Shown: positions 36,884 through 46,248, counted from the stretch's first letter. The stretch is 64,000 bases of DNA from Streptomyces cellostaticus (GCF_023630175.1 NZ_JALLIN010000019.1:62001-126000), one strand, 5' to 3'. Program-made: numbers and translations. The notes: generated by a model not told the origin, from the sequence alone.

Positions 36884-37194
36884 GGTGAATCAGCCTCCAT
36901 AGAGGTCGTCATCGCTGGTCGGAAACCGGATCCGGGATTCGCCGATCCGGTGTGACCACCATGCCCGAGCCGCGCGGGCCCGGTCGATTACCTCCCGGGT
37001 AATGACGCGCCTCCGTATACCCGGGTTATTTCGGCCACAAAGCGCGATGAATATGCCAGGAGACTGGCCGGAAAGTCATGGTGACAGTGTTTCGGGAGTG
37101 GCGATACTCGATGAGCAGGGGCACTTCACCGCACAGGAGCCGCACCGAGAGCGAGGGCCGGCCGGCACACCAGCGAGGCGACGGGGGAGTGAGC
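36884..37194. promoter_or_regulatory. Intergenic region with two inverted repeats
   Basis: Divergent region of 311 bp. ACCGGATC-N11-GATCCGGT at 36925-36951 has perfect 8-bp arms and is near the SnoaL-like gene. ATTACC-N5-GGTAAT at 36987-37003 is a second perfect dyad; GTATACCCGGGTTATT follows. Both could be regulator sites. I see no credible gene in it. Confidence 0.4.
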
Positions 37195-37605
37195 GTGCAC
37201 GACGAATTCCTGTGCCATGTCACCGCGTACGGCACGTGCGGCGGGCGGCGTATCGGCGTTCCGCTCGGTACCTACCGCGCGCCCACGCTGCCCCTGGCCC
37301 TGTGGTGGCTGCGCGACCGGGCGTCCTGGATCGCCGAGCGGCTGGATCCGAGCCCGCGGGATCCCGCCTTCCCGGCGGCCGCGCTGGTCCCGGTCGCGGA
37401 GACGGTGGCCGACGTGCCCGCCCTGCTGCGCGCCTGGTGCGCCGACGGCGCCCGGCAGGAGCTGATCGCGGAGGAACTGGCGGGCGGACGGCTGGTGCGG
37501 ATCGCCGCCAGCGACGACACCACCGAGTACGAACTGCTCGCCGAGTCGGTGGACGCGCTGCGTATGCAGCGCACCCTCCCGGCGCTCGTCGTGCCCGTCG
37601 CCTGA
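37195..37605 (+). CDS. Protein of unknown function, 136 residues
   Basis: GTG at 37195 with GGGGGAG 5 nt upstream; longer in-frame starts exist but are poorly supported. Composition is coding-like for this genome. It begins HDEFLCHVTAYGTCGG, has a tryptophan-rich LWWLRDRASWIAERLDP, and a C-terminal TEYELLAESVDALRMQ. No signal peptide, no membrane helix, no family I recognise. It stands alone before the FHA-ABC operon, same strand. Confidence 0.6.
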   Translation: MHDEFLCHVTAYGTCGGRRIGVPLGTYRAPTLPLALWWLRDRASWIAERLDPSPRDPAFPAAALVPVAETVADVPALLRAWCADGARQELIAEELAGGRLVRIAASDDTTEYELLAESVDALRMQRTLPALVVPVA

Positions 37606-37723
37606 CGCCCGCCCGCGGGCCCGGCAGGAAGCGCGCGGCGCCCGCCGCCCCGCCGCCCGGCACGCTCCACGCGTCACCCGCCAGGTGTGCCCGGCCGCCC
37701 GGGCACACGAACGGCCCAATCGG

Positions 37724-37729
37724 TACAAT
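37724..37729 (+). promoter_or_regulatory. Possible -10 box of a leaderless transcript
   Basis: TACAAT ends 7 nt before the ATG of the FHA-ABC gene, and there is no ribosome-binding site in between. This is the spacing of leaderless mRNAs, where transcription starts at the initiation codon. No good -35 is visible. Confidence 0.4.
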
Positions 37730-37736
37730 TCTGCAC

Positions 37737-40085
37737 ATGGCGGAGCGGCCAATCGCCCCGGCGGCACCCGAACTCGTGCTGGAGACCGACGCGGGCTCCA
37801 CGGTGATGAACCCCGGCCACGACTACCACGTCGGGCGTGATCCGCTGAGCGACATCGTGTTCGACGACGACCGGGTCTCGTGGCACCACGCGGTGCTCCG
37901 CTGCGACCACGACCGCTGGACCCTGCGGGACGCGCAGAGCACCAACGGCACCTACGCCGACGGCCGGCGCATCGAGGAGTGGGACGTCCGCCCGGGCAGC
38001 GTCATCCGCTTCGGCAACCCCTCAGACGGCCCCCGCGCCGTCCCCGTGGGCCCGCCCGGGCCCGCCGCGCACGGCCCGTCGGCCGTCTCGCACCCGGAGC
38101 TGACCGGTACCTACCGGGCTCCGAGCAGTGTCCGTCCACTGCCCGTGCGCACCATCCGCATCGGCCGGGCCGAGGACAACGACCTCGTCGTCGACGACCT
38201 GACCGTCTCCCGCCACCACGCCGAACTGCGCGCCCACGCCGACGGCAGCTACGAGATCGTCGACCTCGGCAGCCACAACGGCACCTATCTCGACGGCGCC
38301 CCCGTCACCCAGGCCCCGATCGGGCCCGGCGACCTCGTCGGCATCGGCCACATCACCTACTGCCTGGTGGACGACGGACTGCAGGAGTACGTGGACACCG
38401 GCGAGGTCTCGCTCGACGCGCAGGACCTCACGGTCACCGTCGGTGGCGGCAAGGTCATCCTCGACCACGTCTCCTTCCCGGTGGGGGAGAAGTGCCTGCT
38501 CGCGGTCGTCGGGCCGAGCGGCTCGGGCAAGTCCACACTGCTCGGCGCCCTCACCGGACAGCGTCCCGCCGATCACGGCACCGTCCTGTACGACGGCCGC
38601 GACCTCTACCACGACTACGCGGAACTGTGCCGGCGCGTCGGCCTGGTCCCGCAGGACGACATCCTGCACCCCCAGCTCACCGTACGCGCCGCCCTCTCCT
38701 ACGCCGCCGAACTGCGCTTCCCCGGCGACACCGCGCGGGCCGAACGGCGGGCCCGGGTGGACGAGGTGATCGGGGAGCTGGGCCTCGGGACGCGGGCCGA
38801 CCAGCCGGTGCACAGCCTCTCCGGCGGCCAGCGCAAGCGGGTCAGCGTGGCCCTGGAACTGCTGACCAAACCGTCCCTGCTCTTCCTCGACGAGCCGACC
38901 TCCGGACTCGACCCCGGCATGGACCGCTCCGTGATGCACATGCTGCGCGGCCTCGCCGACGACGGCCGCACCGTCATCGTCGTCACCCACAGCGTGCTCA
39001 GCCTCGACGTCTGCGACCGCCTGCTGGTGCTCGCCCCCGGCGGCCGGATCGCCTACTACGGCCGGCCCGACGACGCCCTCGCGTTCTTCGGCTTCGAGCA
39101 GTGGCCGGAGGCCTTCGAGGCCTTCGACCGCGACGAGGACCGCGACTGGGCGGGGGAGTACCGCGACTCCCCGTTCCACCGGTACTACGTCACGGAGGAC
39201 GGCACCCAGCCCCGCCTGCCCTCCGCCCCGCAGGCCGTGCCGGTGCCACCGCTCCGCCCGCGCGGCTGGGGCGCCCAGCTCCGCACCCTCGTGCGCCGCT
39301 ACACCGCCGTCCTCGCCGCCGACCGCACCTTCCTCGCCGTGATGATCGCGCTGCCCTTCGTCATGGGTGCCATGGCCCGGGCCCTGGCCGGCAGCCGGCT
39401 CACCCGGGACACCGCGATGAACGCGCTCCTCATCCTGTGCGTCGGCGCCGTACTCACCGGGGCCGCCAACGCGGTGCGCGAACTCGTCAAGGAACGCGCG
39501 GTCTACCGGCGCGAGCGCGCCGTCGGCCTGCCCAGATCGGCCTATCTCATGTCCAAGGTGGTGGTGCTCGGCACCGTCACCGTCGTCCAGGCCGTCGTCC
39601 TCACCCAGGTCGCCCTGCTCGGCGTCGACCTGAACGCGCCCGGCGGCCGGGGTGTCCTGCTGCCACCGCTGGCCGAGATCACCCTCGCCGTCGCGCTGCT
39701 GGCCTTCACCGCGATGATGCTCGGTCTGCTGGTCTCCGCGCTGGTGCGCAAGGAGGAGGTGACGATGCCGCTGCTGGTGCTCCTCGCCATCGTCCAGGTC
39801 GTCTTCTGCGGCGCCCTGCTCCCGCTGCACGGCGTGCCCGGCCTGGAACAACTGTCCTGGCTGGTGCCCGCCCGATGGGCGCTCGGCGCCATGGCCGGCA
39901 CCATCGGGCTGGCCCGGATCGTGCCGGGCACCGTCACCGCCGATCCGCTGTTCCGCCACTCCGCCGGGATCTGGCTGATGGACCTGGGCATGCTCCTGGT
40001 GCTCTCCGTCCTCTACGGCCTGCTGGTCGTCCCGCTGCTGCGCCGGCACGAACCCGTCGTGATGCGGAGGCGGGCGGCCCGATGA
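37737..40085 (+). CDS. ABC transporter with two N-terminal FHA domains (Rv1747-like)
   Basis: 782 residues. FHA1 about residues 20-90 (HVGRDPLSDIVF, SWHHAVLR, STNGTY); FHA2 about 135-205 (IGRAEDNDLVV, SRHHAEL, SHNGTYLDG). ABC domain about 225-450 with Walker A GPSGSGKST, signature LSGGQRKRVS and Walker B LLFLDEPTSGLD. Six helices of the ABC2 type about 530-770. Each half-transporter would dimerise as an exporter; FHA domains bind phosphothreonine. The kinase two genes downstream, in the same overlapping operon, is the likely phosphorylating partner, as PknF is for Rv1747 in mycobacteria. The transported lipid or glycan is unknown. Confidence 0.92.
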   Translation: MAERPIAPAAPELVLETDAGSTVMNPGHDYHVGRDPLSDIVFDDDRVSWHHAVLRCDHDRWTLRDAQSTNGTYADGRRIEEWDVRPGSVIRFGNPSDGPRAVPVGPPGPAAHGPSAVSHPELTGTYRAPSSVRPLPVRTIRIGRAEDNDLVVDDLTVSRHHAELRAHADGSYEIVDLGSHNGTYLDGAPVTQAPIGPGDLVGIGHITYCLVDDGLQEYVDTGEVSLDAQDLTVTVGGGKVILDHVSFPVGEKCLLAVVGPSGSGKSTLLGALTGQRPADHGTVLYDGRDLYHDYAELCRRVGLVPQDDILHPQLTVRAALSYAAELRFPGDTARAERRARVDEVIGELGLGTRADQPVHSLSGGQRKRVSVALELLTKPSLLFLDEPTSGLDPGMDRSVMHMLRGLADDGRTVIVVTHSVLSLDVCDRLLVLAPGGRIAYYGRPDDALAFFGFEQWPEAFEAFDRDEDRDWAGEYRDSPFHRYYVTEDGTQPRLPSAPQAVPVPPLRPRGWGAQLRTLVRRYTAVLAADRTFLAVMIALPFVMGAMARALAGSRLTRDTAMNALLILCVGAVLTGAANAVRELVKERAVYRRERAVGLPRSAYLMSKVVVLGTVTVVQAVVLTQVALLGVDLNAPGGRGVLLPPLAEITLAVALLAFTAMMLGLLVSALVRKEEVTMPLLVLLAIVQVVFCGALLPLHGVPGLEQLSWLVPARWALGAMAGTIGLARIVPGTVTADPLFRHSAGIWLMDLGMLLVLSVLYGLLVVPLLRRHEPVVMRRRAAR

Positions 40086-40636
40086 GCGGACAGCGCGCCG
40101 CCGCGTTCCGGCCCACCCACGTCGTGCCGCCCGACGGCATGCCGGCCTGGGAGGCCCCGGACCCGGCCCGCCCCACGGTGGCCCTCGACCCGCTGCTGCC
40201 CGTCGAACTCGTCGAACGGCTCGGCGACTGGGGGCACATCCGCTGCGCCAACGGCTGGGCCGCCTGGGTCGACGGCCGCTATCTGGTCGCCGTGCCCCGG
40301 GACCCGCCCGCCGCCGGTGACCCGCCCGCCGGCACCACGGACCCGCTGCCGCTGCTGGCCCGGGCCGAACGGGCCCTGGCCGGCTACCGGGCCGCCGTCC
40401 GCGAACTCGCGGACGGCGGGCTGGACGGCCGTGCCTTCGAGGACCGCACCCGTGCGCTGCGCATCGGGATCGTGGTCGACGGCGAGTCGATGTGGGTCTA
40501 CGACCCCGACGAGGGCCGATGGATGTACGGCGACGGACGCCGGCTGCACACCTACGCCGCCGAGCGCCCGGCCACCGGCGGCACGCAGCCCGACCACGCC
40601 CCCACCCGGTACGCCGCCCCCGGGGGTGAGTCCTGA
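40082..40636 (+). CDS. Hypothetical protein of an FHA-ABC/kinase operon
   Basis: 184 residues. ATG overlaps the transporter stop (ATGA) and its TGA overlaps the kinase ATG (TGATG), so all three are translationally coupled. The first 75 residues resemble an SH3-like barrel (LPVELVERLGDWGHIRCANGWAAWVDGRYLV split over several strands). The C-terminal half has alternating Ala/Arg helices and a WVYDPDEGRW tail. No membrane segment. Likely an adaptor or substrate of the kinase-transporter unit; no function known. Confidence 0.75.
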   Translation: MSGQRAAAFRPTHVVPPDGMPAWEAPDPARPTVALDPLLPVELVERLGDWGHIRCANGWAAWVDGRYLVAVPRDPPAAGDPPAGTTDPLPLLARAERALAGYRAAVRELADGGLDGRAFEDRTRALRIGIVVDGESMWVYDPDEGRWMYGDGRRLHTYAAERPATGGTQPDHAPTRYAAPGGES

Positions 40637-41595
40637 TGGCGGGCCGGGCGGATGTCTCCTCGGGGCGGCCCCCGGAACTCGTCGGACACCGGGTGGCGGA
40701 CTACCTGCTGGAGAGCGTGATCGGCCGCGGCGGCATGGCCGTCGTCTACCGCGCCCGCGACCTGCGCCTGGACCGCACCGTCGCGCTCAAGCTGCTCGCC
40801 CCGGAACTGTCCCGCAACGACACCTTCCGCAAGCGCTTCACCCACGAGTCCCGGGTGGCCGCCGCCATCGACCATCCGCACATCGTGCCCGTCTTCGAGG
40901 CCGGCGAGACGCACGGGGTGCTCTACATCGCCATGCGCTACGTGCCCGGCAGCGACCTGCGCCATCTGCTCGACGAGCGCGGACCGCTGCCCTTCGCCGA
41001 CGCCGTGCGCATCGCGGCCCAGGTGGCGTCCGCGCTGGACGCCGCCCATGAACACGGTCTGGTCCACCGGGACGTGAAACCCGGCAACGTCCTGATCGCC
41101 CGCGGTACCGACAGCGACCACCCCGAGCACGTCTACCTCACCGACTTCGGGCTGACCAAGAAGTCGCTGTCCCTGACCGGGTTCACCAGCGTGGGCCAGT
41201 TCGTCGGCACCCTCGACTACGTGGCCCCGGAGCAGATCTCCGGCCGGCCCGTCGACGGCCGCTGCGACGTCTACGGCCTCGCCTGCGTCGTCCAGGAGAC
41301 CCTGACCGGCCGCCCGCCGTTCCAGCGCGAGGACGACATGGCCCTGCTGTGGGCCCACCAGTACGCGGATCCCACCCCGCCCGGCGCCGTCCGCCCCGGC
41401 CTGCCCCGAGGCGTCGACGCGGTCTTCGCCCGGGCCCTCGCCAAGAGCCCGGACGCCCGCTACGACACCTGCCTCGACTTCGTCGCCGCCCTGCGCGCCG
41501 CCCCCGCCGCCACCGCCCCGGACCGCCCGGCGCCGGTCCGGCCCCGGCCGCCCCCGGGATGGGCCCGCCCGGTCTTCCCCGCCGCCGGGCCGTAG
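40636..41595 (+). CDS. Ser/Thr protein kinase (PknB-type, soluble)
   Basis: 319 residues. All kinase motifs are intact: IGRGGMAVVY loop, VALK (Lys52), HRDVKPGN (144-151), DFG (170-172), APEQ and DVYGLACV. The C-terminus is a short Pro-rich tail, with no membrane helix and no PASTA domain. It overlaps the upstream gene (TGATG). Probable role: phosphorylates Thr in the FHA-ABC transporter or the small adaptor to gate export. Confidence 0.94.
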   Translation: MAGRADVSSGRPPELVGHRVADYLLESVIGRGGMAVVYRARDLRLDRTVALKLLAPELSRNDTFRKRFTHESRVAAAIDHPHIVPVFEAGETHGVLYIAMRYVPGSDLRHLLDERGPLPFADAVRIAAQVASALDAAHEHGLVHRDVKPGNVLIARGTDSDHPEHVYLTDFGLTKKSLSLTGFTSVGQFVGTLDYVAPEQISGRPVDGRCDVYGLACVVQETLTGRPPFQREDDMALLWAHQYADPTPPGAVRPGLPRGVDAVFARALAKSPDARYDTCLDFVAALRAAPAATAPDRPAPVRPRPPPGWARPVFPAAGP

Positions 41596-41798
41596 GCCCA
41601 GCCGCCGGGCTCCCGCCCGGCCCCGCGACGCCGTGCGCGCACTCCCGCCGCGCCCGTCCGCGATCCGGGTACGCCCGTACGGGGCCCGCGGCCCGGCGCG
41701 TCCTCGGCCTGCGCCGCGGCCCCCGGAGCTCGCACCCGGGGCCGCGTGGCCGCCCGGCGGGCGGACCACGGGAAGGCCTCGGCCCGGCCCCGGTCCGG

Positions 41799-43070
41799 TC
41801 AGGCCGGGCCCTCGGGGACGTCTGCCCGGCCCGGCCGGTGCACCGGCCGGGCCAGCAGCGCGCCCAGGAAGCCGGTGGCCAGCCCCCACAGCGCGCCCAG
41901 GCCCACCGCCTGCCACAGCCGGGCCCTGAGGAACAACTCCCCGGACAGCCCGCCTCCCAGGTCGCCGATGCCGAGCAGCGACAGTCCGTAGTGCGCCGAG
42001 ATCCGGCAGAGCAGACAGACGGCCAGGACCGTCAGGGCCAGGGCGACGGCCAGGCGCACCGCGTGCTGCCAGGCCCGGACCCCGGCCGGGCACCGTGCCG
42101 CCATCAGGAAGGCCACCGCCGACGTCAGCACCACCTGGGCGACCAGCAGCCACCACATCCCGCCGTCCCGCCCGGTGAGCGTGCGCAGGTTCAGCGTGGC
42201 GACGTCCGGGGCGCGCAGGACGTGGTCCAGCACCTCGGGCATCGGCAGCCCGAACGGGCCGTCCACCCGGCCGTTCCAGGTGGCGCCCTGGCCCAGGGTG
42301 AGGGCGAGCCAGGCCAGGTTGGGCAGACCGAGCAGGATCACCGCGAACGTCTCGGCGGGGTGCCCGCGCGTCGCCGCCGACACCAGTGCCACGACGAGGC
42401 CGACGACGACGTAGCCGAGCAGCAGCAGGACCACGGCGTGCGCGGCCGGGCGTACCGGCTCGCGCAGCCGCAGCAGCCGTCCGGGCAGCGGCGCGCCGGG
42501 CACCACCAGCAGGGCCAGCAGCAGCACCCCGGCCAGCCACAGCAGCCCGAACACCACGGTCAGCGGCACATCGGTGGTGAACCCGACCGTCGGCGCCCCA
42601 CCGAACAGGTCGGTGAGGTCGCTGAGCGTGCCCTCGCCCACGTCCACCGCGAAGGTCCGGCGGGCGGCGAGACCGAGACCGATCAGCGCGAGCAGCCAGA
42701 GCAGCGCCAGCCGGGCGGCCCAGCCGGCCAGTTCCCCGCCCGGGACGACCGCCCGGTGCCGCAGGGGCCGCAGGAAGCCCGCGCCGATCACCAGGGCGCC
42801 GGCCAGGGTCACGGAGAGCGGCATCACGGTGAGACCGGCCCCGGTGCGCGCGAGCGGTCCCGCGTCGCCGGTGAGTTCGAGCGTGCCGCCGACCGCCGTC
42901 ACCACGGTCGCGGCCACCACCCGGGCGAACGCGCCGTCGGGCAGCCCCGTGGCACCGGCCGCCCACAGCCCGGCGGCCGCGAGGACGAACATCACGGCCA
43001 GTGCCGACAGCACCGTCACCACGGCCCGGACCCAGCCGGGGCGGGCGGCGGGCCGTGCGGCGGCGGTCAC
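41799..43070 (-). CDS. Streptophobe-like polytopic membrane protein
   Basis: About 423 residues. GTG at 43070 is chosen because GAGGGTGA stands 5-12 nt upstream; GTG at 43079 is an alternative. About ten hydrophobic helices (VVTVLSALAVMFVLAAAGLW, LAVALALTVLAVCLLC). Loops contain WNGRVDGPFGLP and GGAPTVGFTTDVPL. This matches the streptophobe family, known only as Streptomyces membrane proteins of unknown function, commonly near FHA or kinase genes. Opposite strand to the kinase, convergent. Confidence 0.75.
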   Translation of the reverse strand: MTAAARPAARPGWVRAVVTVLSALAVMFVLAAAGLWAAGATGLPDGAFARVVAATVVTAVGGTLELTGDAGPLARTGAGLTVMPLSVTLAGALVIGAGFLRPLRHRAVVPGGELAGWAARLALLWLLALIGLGLAARRTFAVDVGEGTLSDLTDLFGGAPTVGFTTDVPLTVVFGLLWLAGVLLLALLVVPGAPLPGRLLRLREPVRPAAHAVVLLLLGYVVVGLVVALVSAATRGHPAETFAVILLGLPNLAWLALTLGQGATWNGRVDGPFGLPMPEVLDHVLRAPDVATLNLRTLTGRDGGMWWLLVAQVVLTSAVAFLMAARCPAGVRAWQHAVRLAVALALTVLAVCLLCRISAHYGLSLLGIGDLGGGLSGELFLRARLWQAVGLGALWGLATGFLGALLARPVHRPGRADVPEGPA

Positions 43071-43208
43071 AGGGGTCACCCTCGTCAGGCTAGGCAGGGC
43101 CGGAGCACCTCGCCCGCCGGATGAGCCGTCCGGCTCCGGCTTGCGAGCGCCGGGGGGCCGGAGCACACAATCTGATATGAGCCGTGATCGCGACGGGAAG
43201 AAGTGCTC

Positions 43209-44525
43209 GTGAGCGTCGAACCTCCGTCCTCCGGCCGTCCGACCGGGCCGCCCTCCGGCCCGCTGTCGGGATCCTCCCGGCCACCCACCGGACCACCCTC
43301 ACCGCCGCCGGGCGGCGGCTCCGGCCCGCCGGCCGGGGGAGGGGGACCGCACCGGCCGTGGTGGAAGTCCGCTCCGCGCGTCGCCGCGCTCACCGCGGCG
43401 GTGGTCGCGGTCGCCGTCCTGGCGGTGGTCCTCACCCGTTCCGGGACGGGCTCCTCCGCCAGGGGCGGCGAGATCTTCCTGCAGCCGGCGGGCCAGACCG
43501 GCCCGGATCCGTTCACGGCGTCGACCGTGCGGGAGGCGGGCGCGCCGACCTCCGCACCGGCGACGTCCGCACCGGGCACCCCGACGGAGCCCTCCGCGCC
43601 CGCCAACGCGGTGCGGGGGGTGGACGGGGGCGCGCCGGGGCTCTACAGCGGGGTCAGGAACCGCCCGAGCTGCGACGTGGAGAAGCAGATCGGGGCCCTG
43701 CGGGCCGACCCGGCGAGGAACCGCGCCTACGCCGCCGCGGCCGGCGTCCGGCCGTCCGCCGTCCCCGCCTTCCTGCGGTCGCTCACCCCGGTCACGCTGC
43801 GCGCCGACACCCGGGTCACCAACCACGGCTACCGCGACGGCCGCGCCACCGGCTTCCAGGCGGTCCTCCAGGCCGGCACCGCGGTGCTGGTCGACGGGCG
43901 CGGCGTGCCCCGCGCCCGCTGCGCCTGCGGCAACCCGCTCACCCCGCCGGTCGCGCAGCGCGGCACCGTGCGGCTGACCGGCGACCGCTGGGCCTCCTAC
44001 CGGCCGTCGGACGTCGTCGTGGTGACGCCCGCCCCGGCGGCCGTGGACGCCTTCGTGATCTACGACCCCCGGGGCGACGACTGGTTCCGCCGTGAGTCCG
44101 GCGACGACACCGGCCGCCACGACGAGCACACCGTGCCCCCGAAGGACACCCACCCGTGGATGCCGCCGGCCGGGTGCGCGTCACCCGGGGCGACCGGCAC
44201 CTCGGGCCGGCCCTGCCCGCCGACGTCGACGCTGGGCAATCCGTCCGGGTCGCCCTCGTCCTCCCCGGCTCCGTCGGGCTCGGGTTCGCGGCCGCCGTCG
44301 TCCGGGGAGTCCCCGGAGTCCTCCTCGCGTCCGCCGTCCCCGCCGCCTCCGACCGAGGCGCCGTCCTCCGGACCCTCGACCGGGGCTCCCCCGACCGGTC
44401 CGACGTCCTCCGGCCCCCCGTCGCGAGCCTCCTCGTCCGCGCCGTCCGCTCCCTCCGCGCCGGGCTCGGAGCCGGCCCGGTCCGCGCCCTCGGGGCCGCC
44501 CGGCGGGACCCGGCAGGCGGCATGA
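43209..44525 (+). CDS. DUF6777-like membrane-anchored protein
   Basis: About 438 residues from the GTG at 43209 (GGGAAG 8 nt upstream). Cytoplasmic Pro/Gly-rich head, one helix (VAALTAAVVAVAVLAVVL), then an extracellular domain with several Cys (RPSCDVEK, RARCACGNPL) and DTRVTNHGYRDGRATGFQAVL. The C-terminal 100 residues are Ser/Pro/Thr low complexity. The layout resembles DUF6777 proteins of Streptomyces. Function unknown; a cell-envelope partner of the kinase region is possible. Confidence 0.7.
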   Translation: MSVEPPSSGRPTGPPSGPLSGSSRPPTGPPSPPPGGGSGPPAGGGGPHRPWWKSAPRVAALTAAVVAVAVLAVVLTRSGTGSSARGGEIFLQPAGQTGPDPFTASTVREAGAPTSAPATSAPGTPTEPSAPANAVRGVDGGAPGLYSGVRNRPSCDVEKQIGALRADPARNRAYAAAAGVRPSAVPAFLRSLTPVTLRADTRVTNHGYRDGRATGFQAVLQAGTAVLVDGRGVPRARCACGNPLTPPVAQRGTVRLTGDRWASYRPSDVVVVTPAPAAVDAFVIYDPRGDDWFRRESGDDTGRHDEHTVPPKDTHPWMPPAGCASPGATGTSGRPCPPTSTLGNPSGSPSSSPAPSGSGSRPPSSGESPESSSRPPSPPPPTEAPSSGPSTGAPPTGPTSSGPPSRASSSAPSAPSAPGSEPARSAPSGPPGGTRQAA

Positions 44526-44649
44526 CCGGCGGGCATGGCAGGCTGTGCGCGGTGGGCGAACGCACCGGGGGGACTGCCGTGCCCGGCTCCGGGTACGAGG
44601 ACAGGTGCAACAGTGAGCGGCCGGAGCGGGCCTTCCGAGAGAGACACGC

Positions 44650-45099
44650 ATGACCGAGTACCTGGGCGGGGCAGTGGTACCGACTGGTTTCGACGTACCC
44701 GTGGAGCCGCTGAGACGTGCCGCGCACTACACCGGCGCACCCGGCTGCATCGCCGAGGCACGGGCGTTCGCGGCCCGGTTCCTGGAGCGGCTCAGGCACG
44801 AGTGGTGCGCCGGCATCGACGACCGGACCGACGGTGAGCTGCTCCTCGTCGTGAGCGAGCTGGTCACCAACGCCGACCGGCACAGCAGCGGCCCGTACGT
44901 CCTGGAGCTCGAGGGCACCGACTCGTCGGTCACCGTCGCGGTCTGCGACAGCAGCGCGACCCTGCCCCGGCACTATCCGAAGAACCCCGAGCGGGTGGGC
45001 CGGCACGGTCTGGAGATCGTGCACGCGGTGGCGGCGGAGGTCACCGTGGAGCGGGTACCGGTGGGCAAGCGCGTGTCCGCACGGGTCGAGCTGCGCTGA
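44650..45099 (+). CDS. Anti-sigma-factor-type ATP-binding protein (RsbW-like)
   Basis: 149 residues, one GHKL ATPase domain: N-box VVSELVTNADRHS (Asn in place), G1 region VAVCDSS and G2 region GRHGLEIVHAV. Such short kinases in Streptomyces inhibit SigB-group sigma factors or phosphorylate their antagonists. The convergent gene codes for a SigB-family sigma factor; pairing is likely but not proven, since most cognate pairs are in operons. ATG, with no strong ribosome site. Confidence 0.88.
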   Translation: MTEYLGGAVVPTGFDVPVEPLRRAAHYTGAPGCIAEARAFAARFLERLRHEWCAGIDDRTDGELLLVVSELVTNADRHSSGPYVLELEGTDSSVTVAVCDSSATLPRHYPKNPERVGRHGLEIVHAVAAEVTVERVPVGKRVSARVELR

Positions 45100-45100
45100 A

Positions 45101-45141
45101 CCCGCGGGAACCGGCCCCGAGGCGGGGCCGGTTCCCGCGGG
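45101..45141 (+). terminator. Terminator of the anti-sigma gene
   Basis: A perfect 19-bp stem beginning CCCGCGGGAACC with a 3-nt loop starts 2 bp after the stop. It is among the strongest hairpins of the window. Confidence 0.9.
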
Positions 45142-45162
45142 CGGCGGAACCCCGGACGGCGC

Positions 45163-45199
45163 ACGTGGGCCCGGGCGCTCGGCGCGCCCGGGCCCACGT
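45163..45199 (-). terminator. Terminator of the sigma factor gene
   Basis: A perfect 16-bp stem (ACGTGGGCCCGGGCGC and its complement) with a 5-nt loop, 30 bp past the sigma gene stop on its strand. Confidence 0.85.
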
Positions 45200-45229
45200 C
45201 GTGGATGCCGGTGTCAGGGGGTGTCCGCG

Positions 45230-46117
45230 TCAGGCGCAGCCGAGTTCGCCCAGCATCCCCTGGCGCAGCCGGGTGATGATCCGCTTGATCAGCCGGGACA
45301 CGTGCATCTGGGAGCAGCCCAGCCGCTCCCCGATCTCCGCCTGGGTCGCCTCCTCGACGAACCTCATGTGGATGATCTGCCGGTCGCGGTCGCTGAGCTC
45401 GTTCATGAGCGGGGCCAGCGCGTGGAAGTCCTCCACGAGCCGCAGGCCCTCCTCCTCCACGCCGATGAAGTCGGCGAGCACGGCCTCGCCGTCCTCGGGG
45501 CCGTCGCCGGTGAGCGCCGCGTCCAGCGAGGCGGAGTTGTAGCCGTTGGAGGCGAGCTGGGCCTCGACCACCTGGTTCTCGGAGATGTTCATGAGGGTGG
45601 CCAGCTCGGCGACCGTCGGGTCCCGGTCCAGCCGGCTCGACAGCTCCTCGCGGGCCCGGGCCAGCTCGACGCGCATCTCCTGCAGCCGCCGGGGCACGTG
45701 CACCGCCCAGGTGGTGTCACGGAAGAACCGCTTGATCTCGCCCACGATGTACGGCAGCGCGAAGGAGGTGAACTCCACCTCGCGCGCGAGCTCGAACCGG
45801 TCGATGGCCTTGATCAGGCCGATCATGCCGGTCTGGACGATGTCCTCCATGTCGTCACCGCGGTTGCGGAAGCGGCCGGCCGCGAACCGCACCAGGGACA
45901 TGTTCATCTCGATGAGGGTGTTGCGCGCGTACTGGTACTCGTGCGTGCCCTCCTCCAGCTCCGCCAGCCGGCGGAAGAACTGGCGGGACAGCTCCCGGGC
46001 GTCACGCGGCGCGACGGAAGCCGGGTTCTCGATGCCGGGCAGCGACGCCTCGTCCGCCCTCCCCAGCTCGGTCCTCTCGACGACCTCTGCCTCCGACCGG
46101 ATCCCGGCGGTTGTCAT
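45230..46117 (-). CDS. RNA polymerase sigma factor of the SigB/SigF group
   Basis: 295 residues. Region 2 (LVRFAAGRFRNRGDDMEDIVQTG), region 3 and region 4 helix-turn-helix (ATQAEIGERLGCSQMHVSRL) are all present. Region 1 is short, as in stress-response SigB-type factors rather than SigA. Start ATG at 46117 behind GGGGAGAGG. Two SigB-type promoter matches lie upstream on the same strand, so the gene may activate itself. Controls general stress or differentiation genes. Which of the S. coelicolor SigB group it matches cannot be decided here. Confidence 0.9.
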   Translation of the reverse strand: MTTAGIRSEAEVVERTELGRADEASLPGIENPASVAPRDARELSRQFFRRLAELEEGTHEYQYARNTLIEMNMSLVRFAAGRFRNRGDDMEDIVQTGMIGLIKAIDRFELAREVEFTSFALPYIVGEIKRFFRDTTWAVHVPRRLQEMRVELARAREELSSRLDRDPTVAELATLMNISENQVVEAQLASNGYNSASLDAALTGDGPEDGEAVLADFIGVEEEGLRLVEDFHALAPLMNELSDRDRQIIHMRFVEEATQAEIGERLGCSQMHVSRLIKRIITRLRQGMLGELGCA

Positions 46118-46199
46118 TTCCTCTCCCCACGTCAGTCACGGTTCGAGCCTGCCGCATCGGACCGGGGTCCGATCCCTGTGCATGTCGCGTCTCCCCCGC

Positions 46200-46224
46200 A
46201 TACCCGTAATCCGGGTACGCATAC
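46200..46224 (-). promoter_or_regulatory. SigB-type promoter, proximal
   Basis: Minus strand reads GTAT, 15 nt, GGGTAT: a full match to the SigB-group pattern GNNT-N14-16-GGGTAY. It is about 83 bp upstream of the sigma gene start. Confidence 0.6.
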
Positions 46225-46248
46225 CTGCTCACGGTGCTCACGCGGCGG

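Noticed and set aside
41781..41810. Hairpin between the kinase and the streptophobe genes
   Set aside because: Its right arm lies inside the streptophobe coding end, so it is not counted as a terminator.
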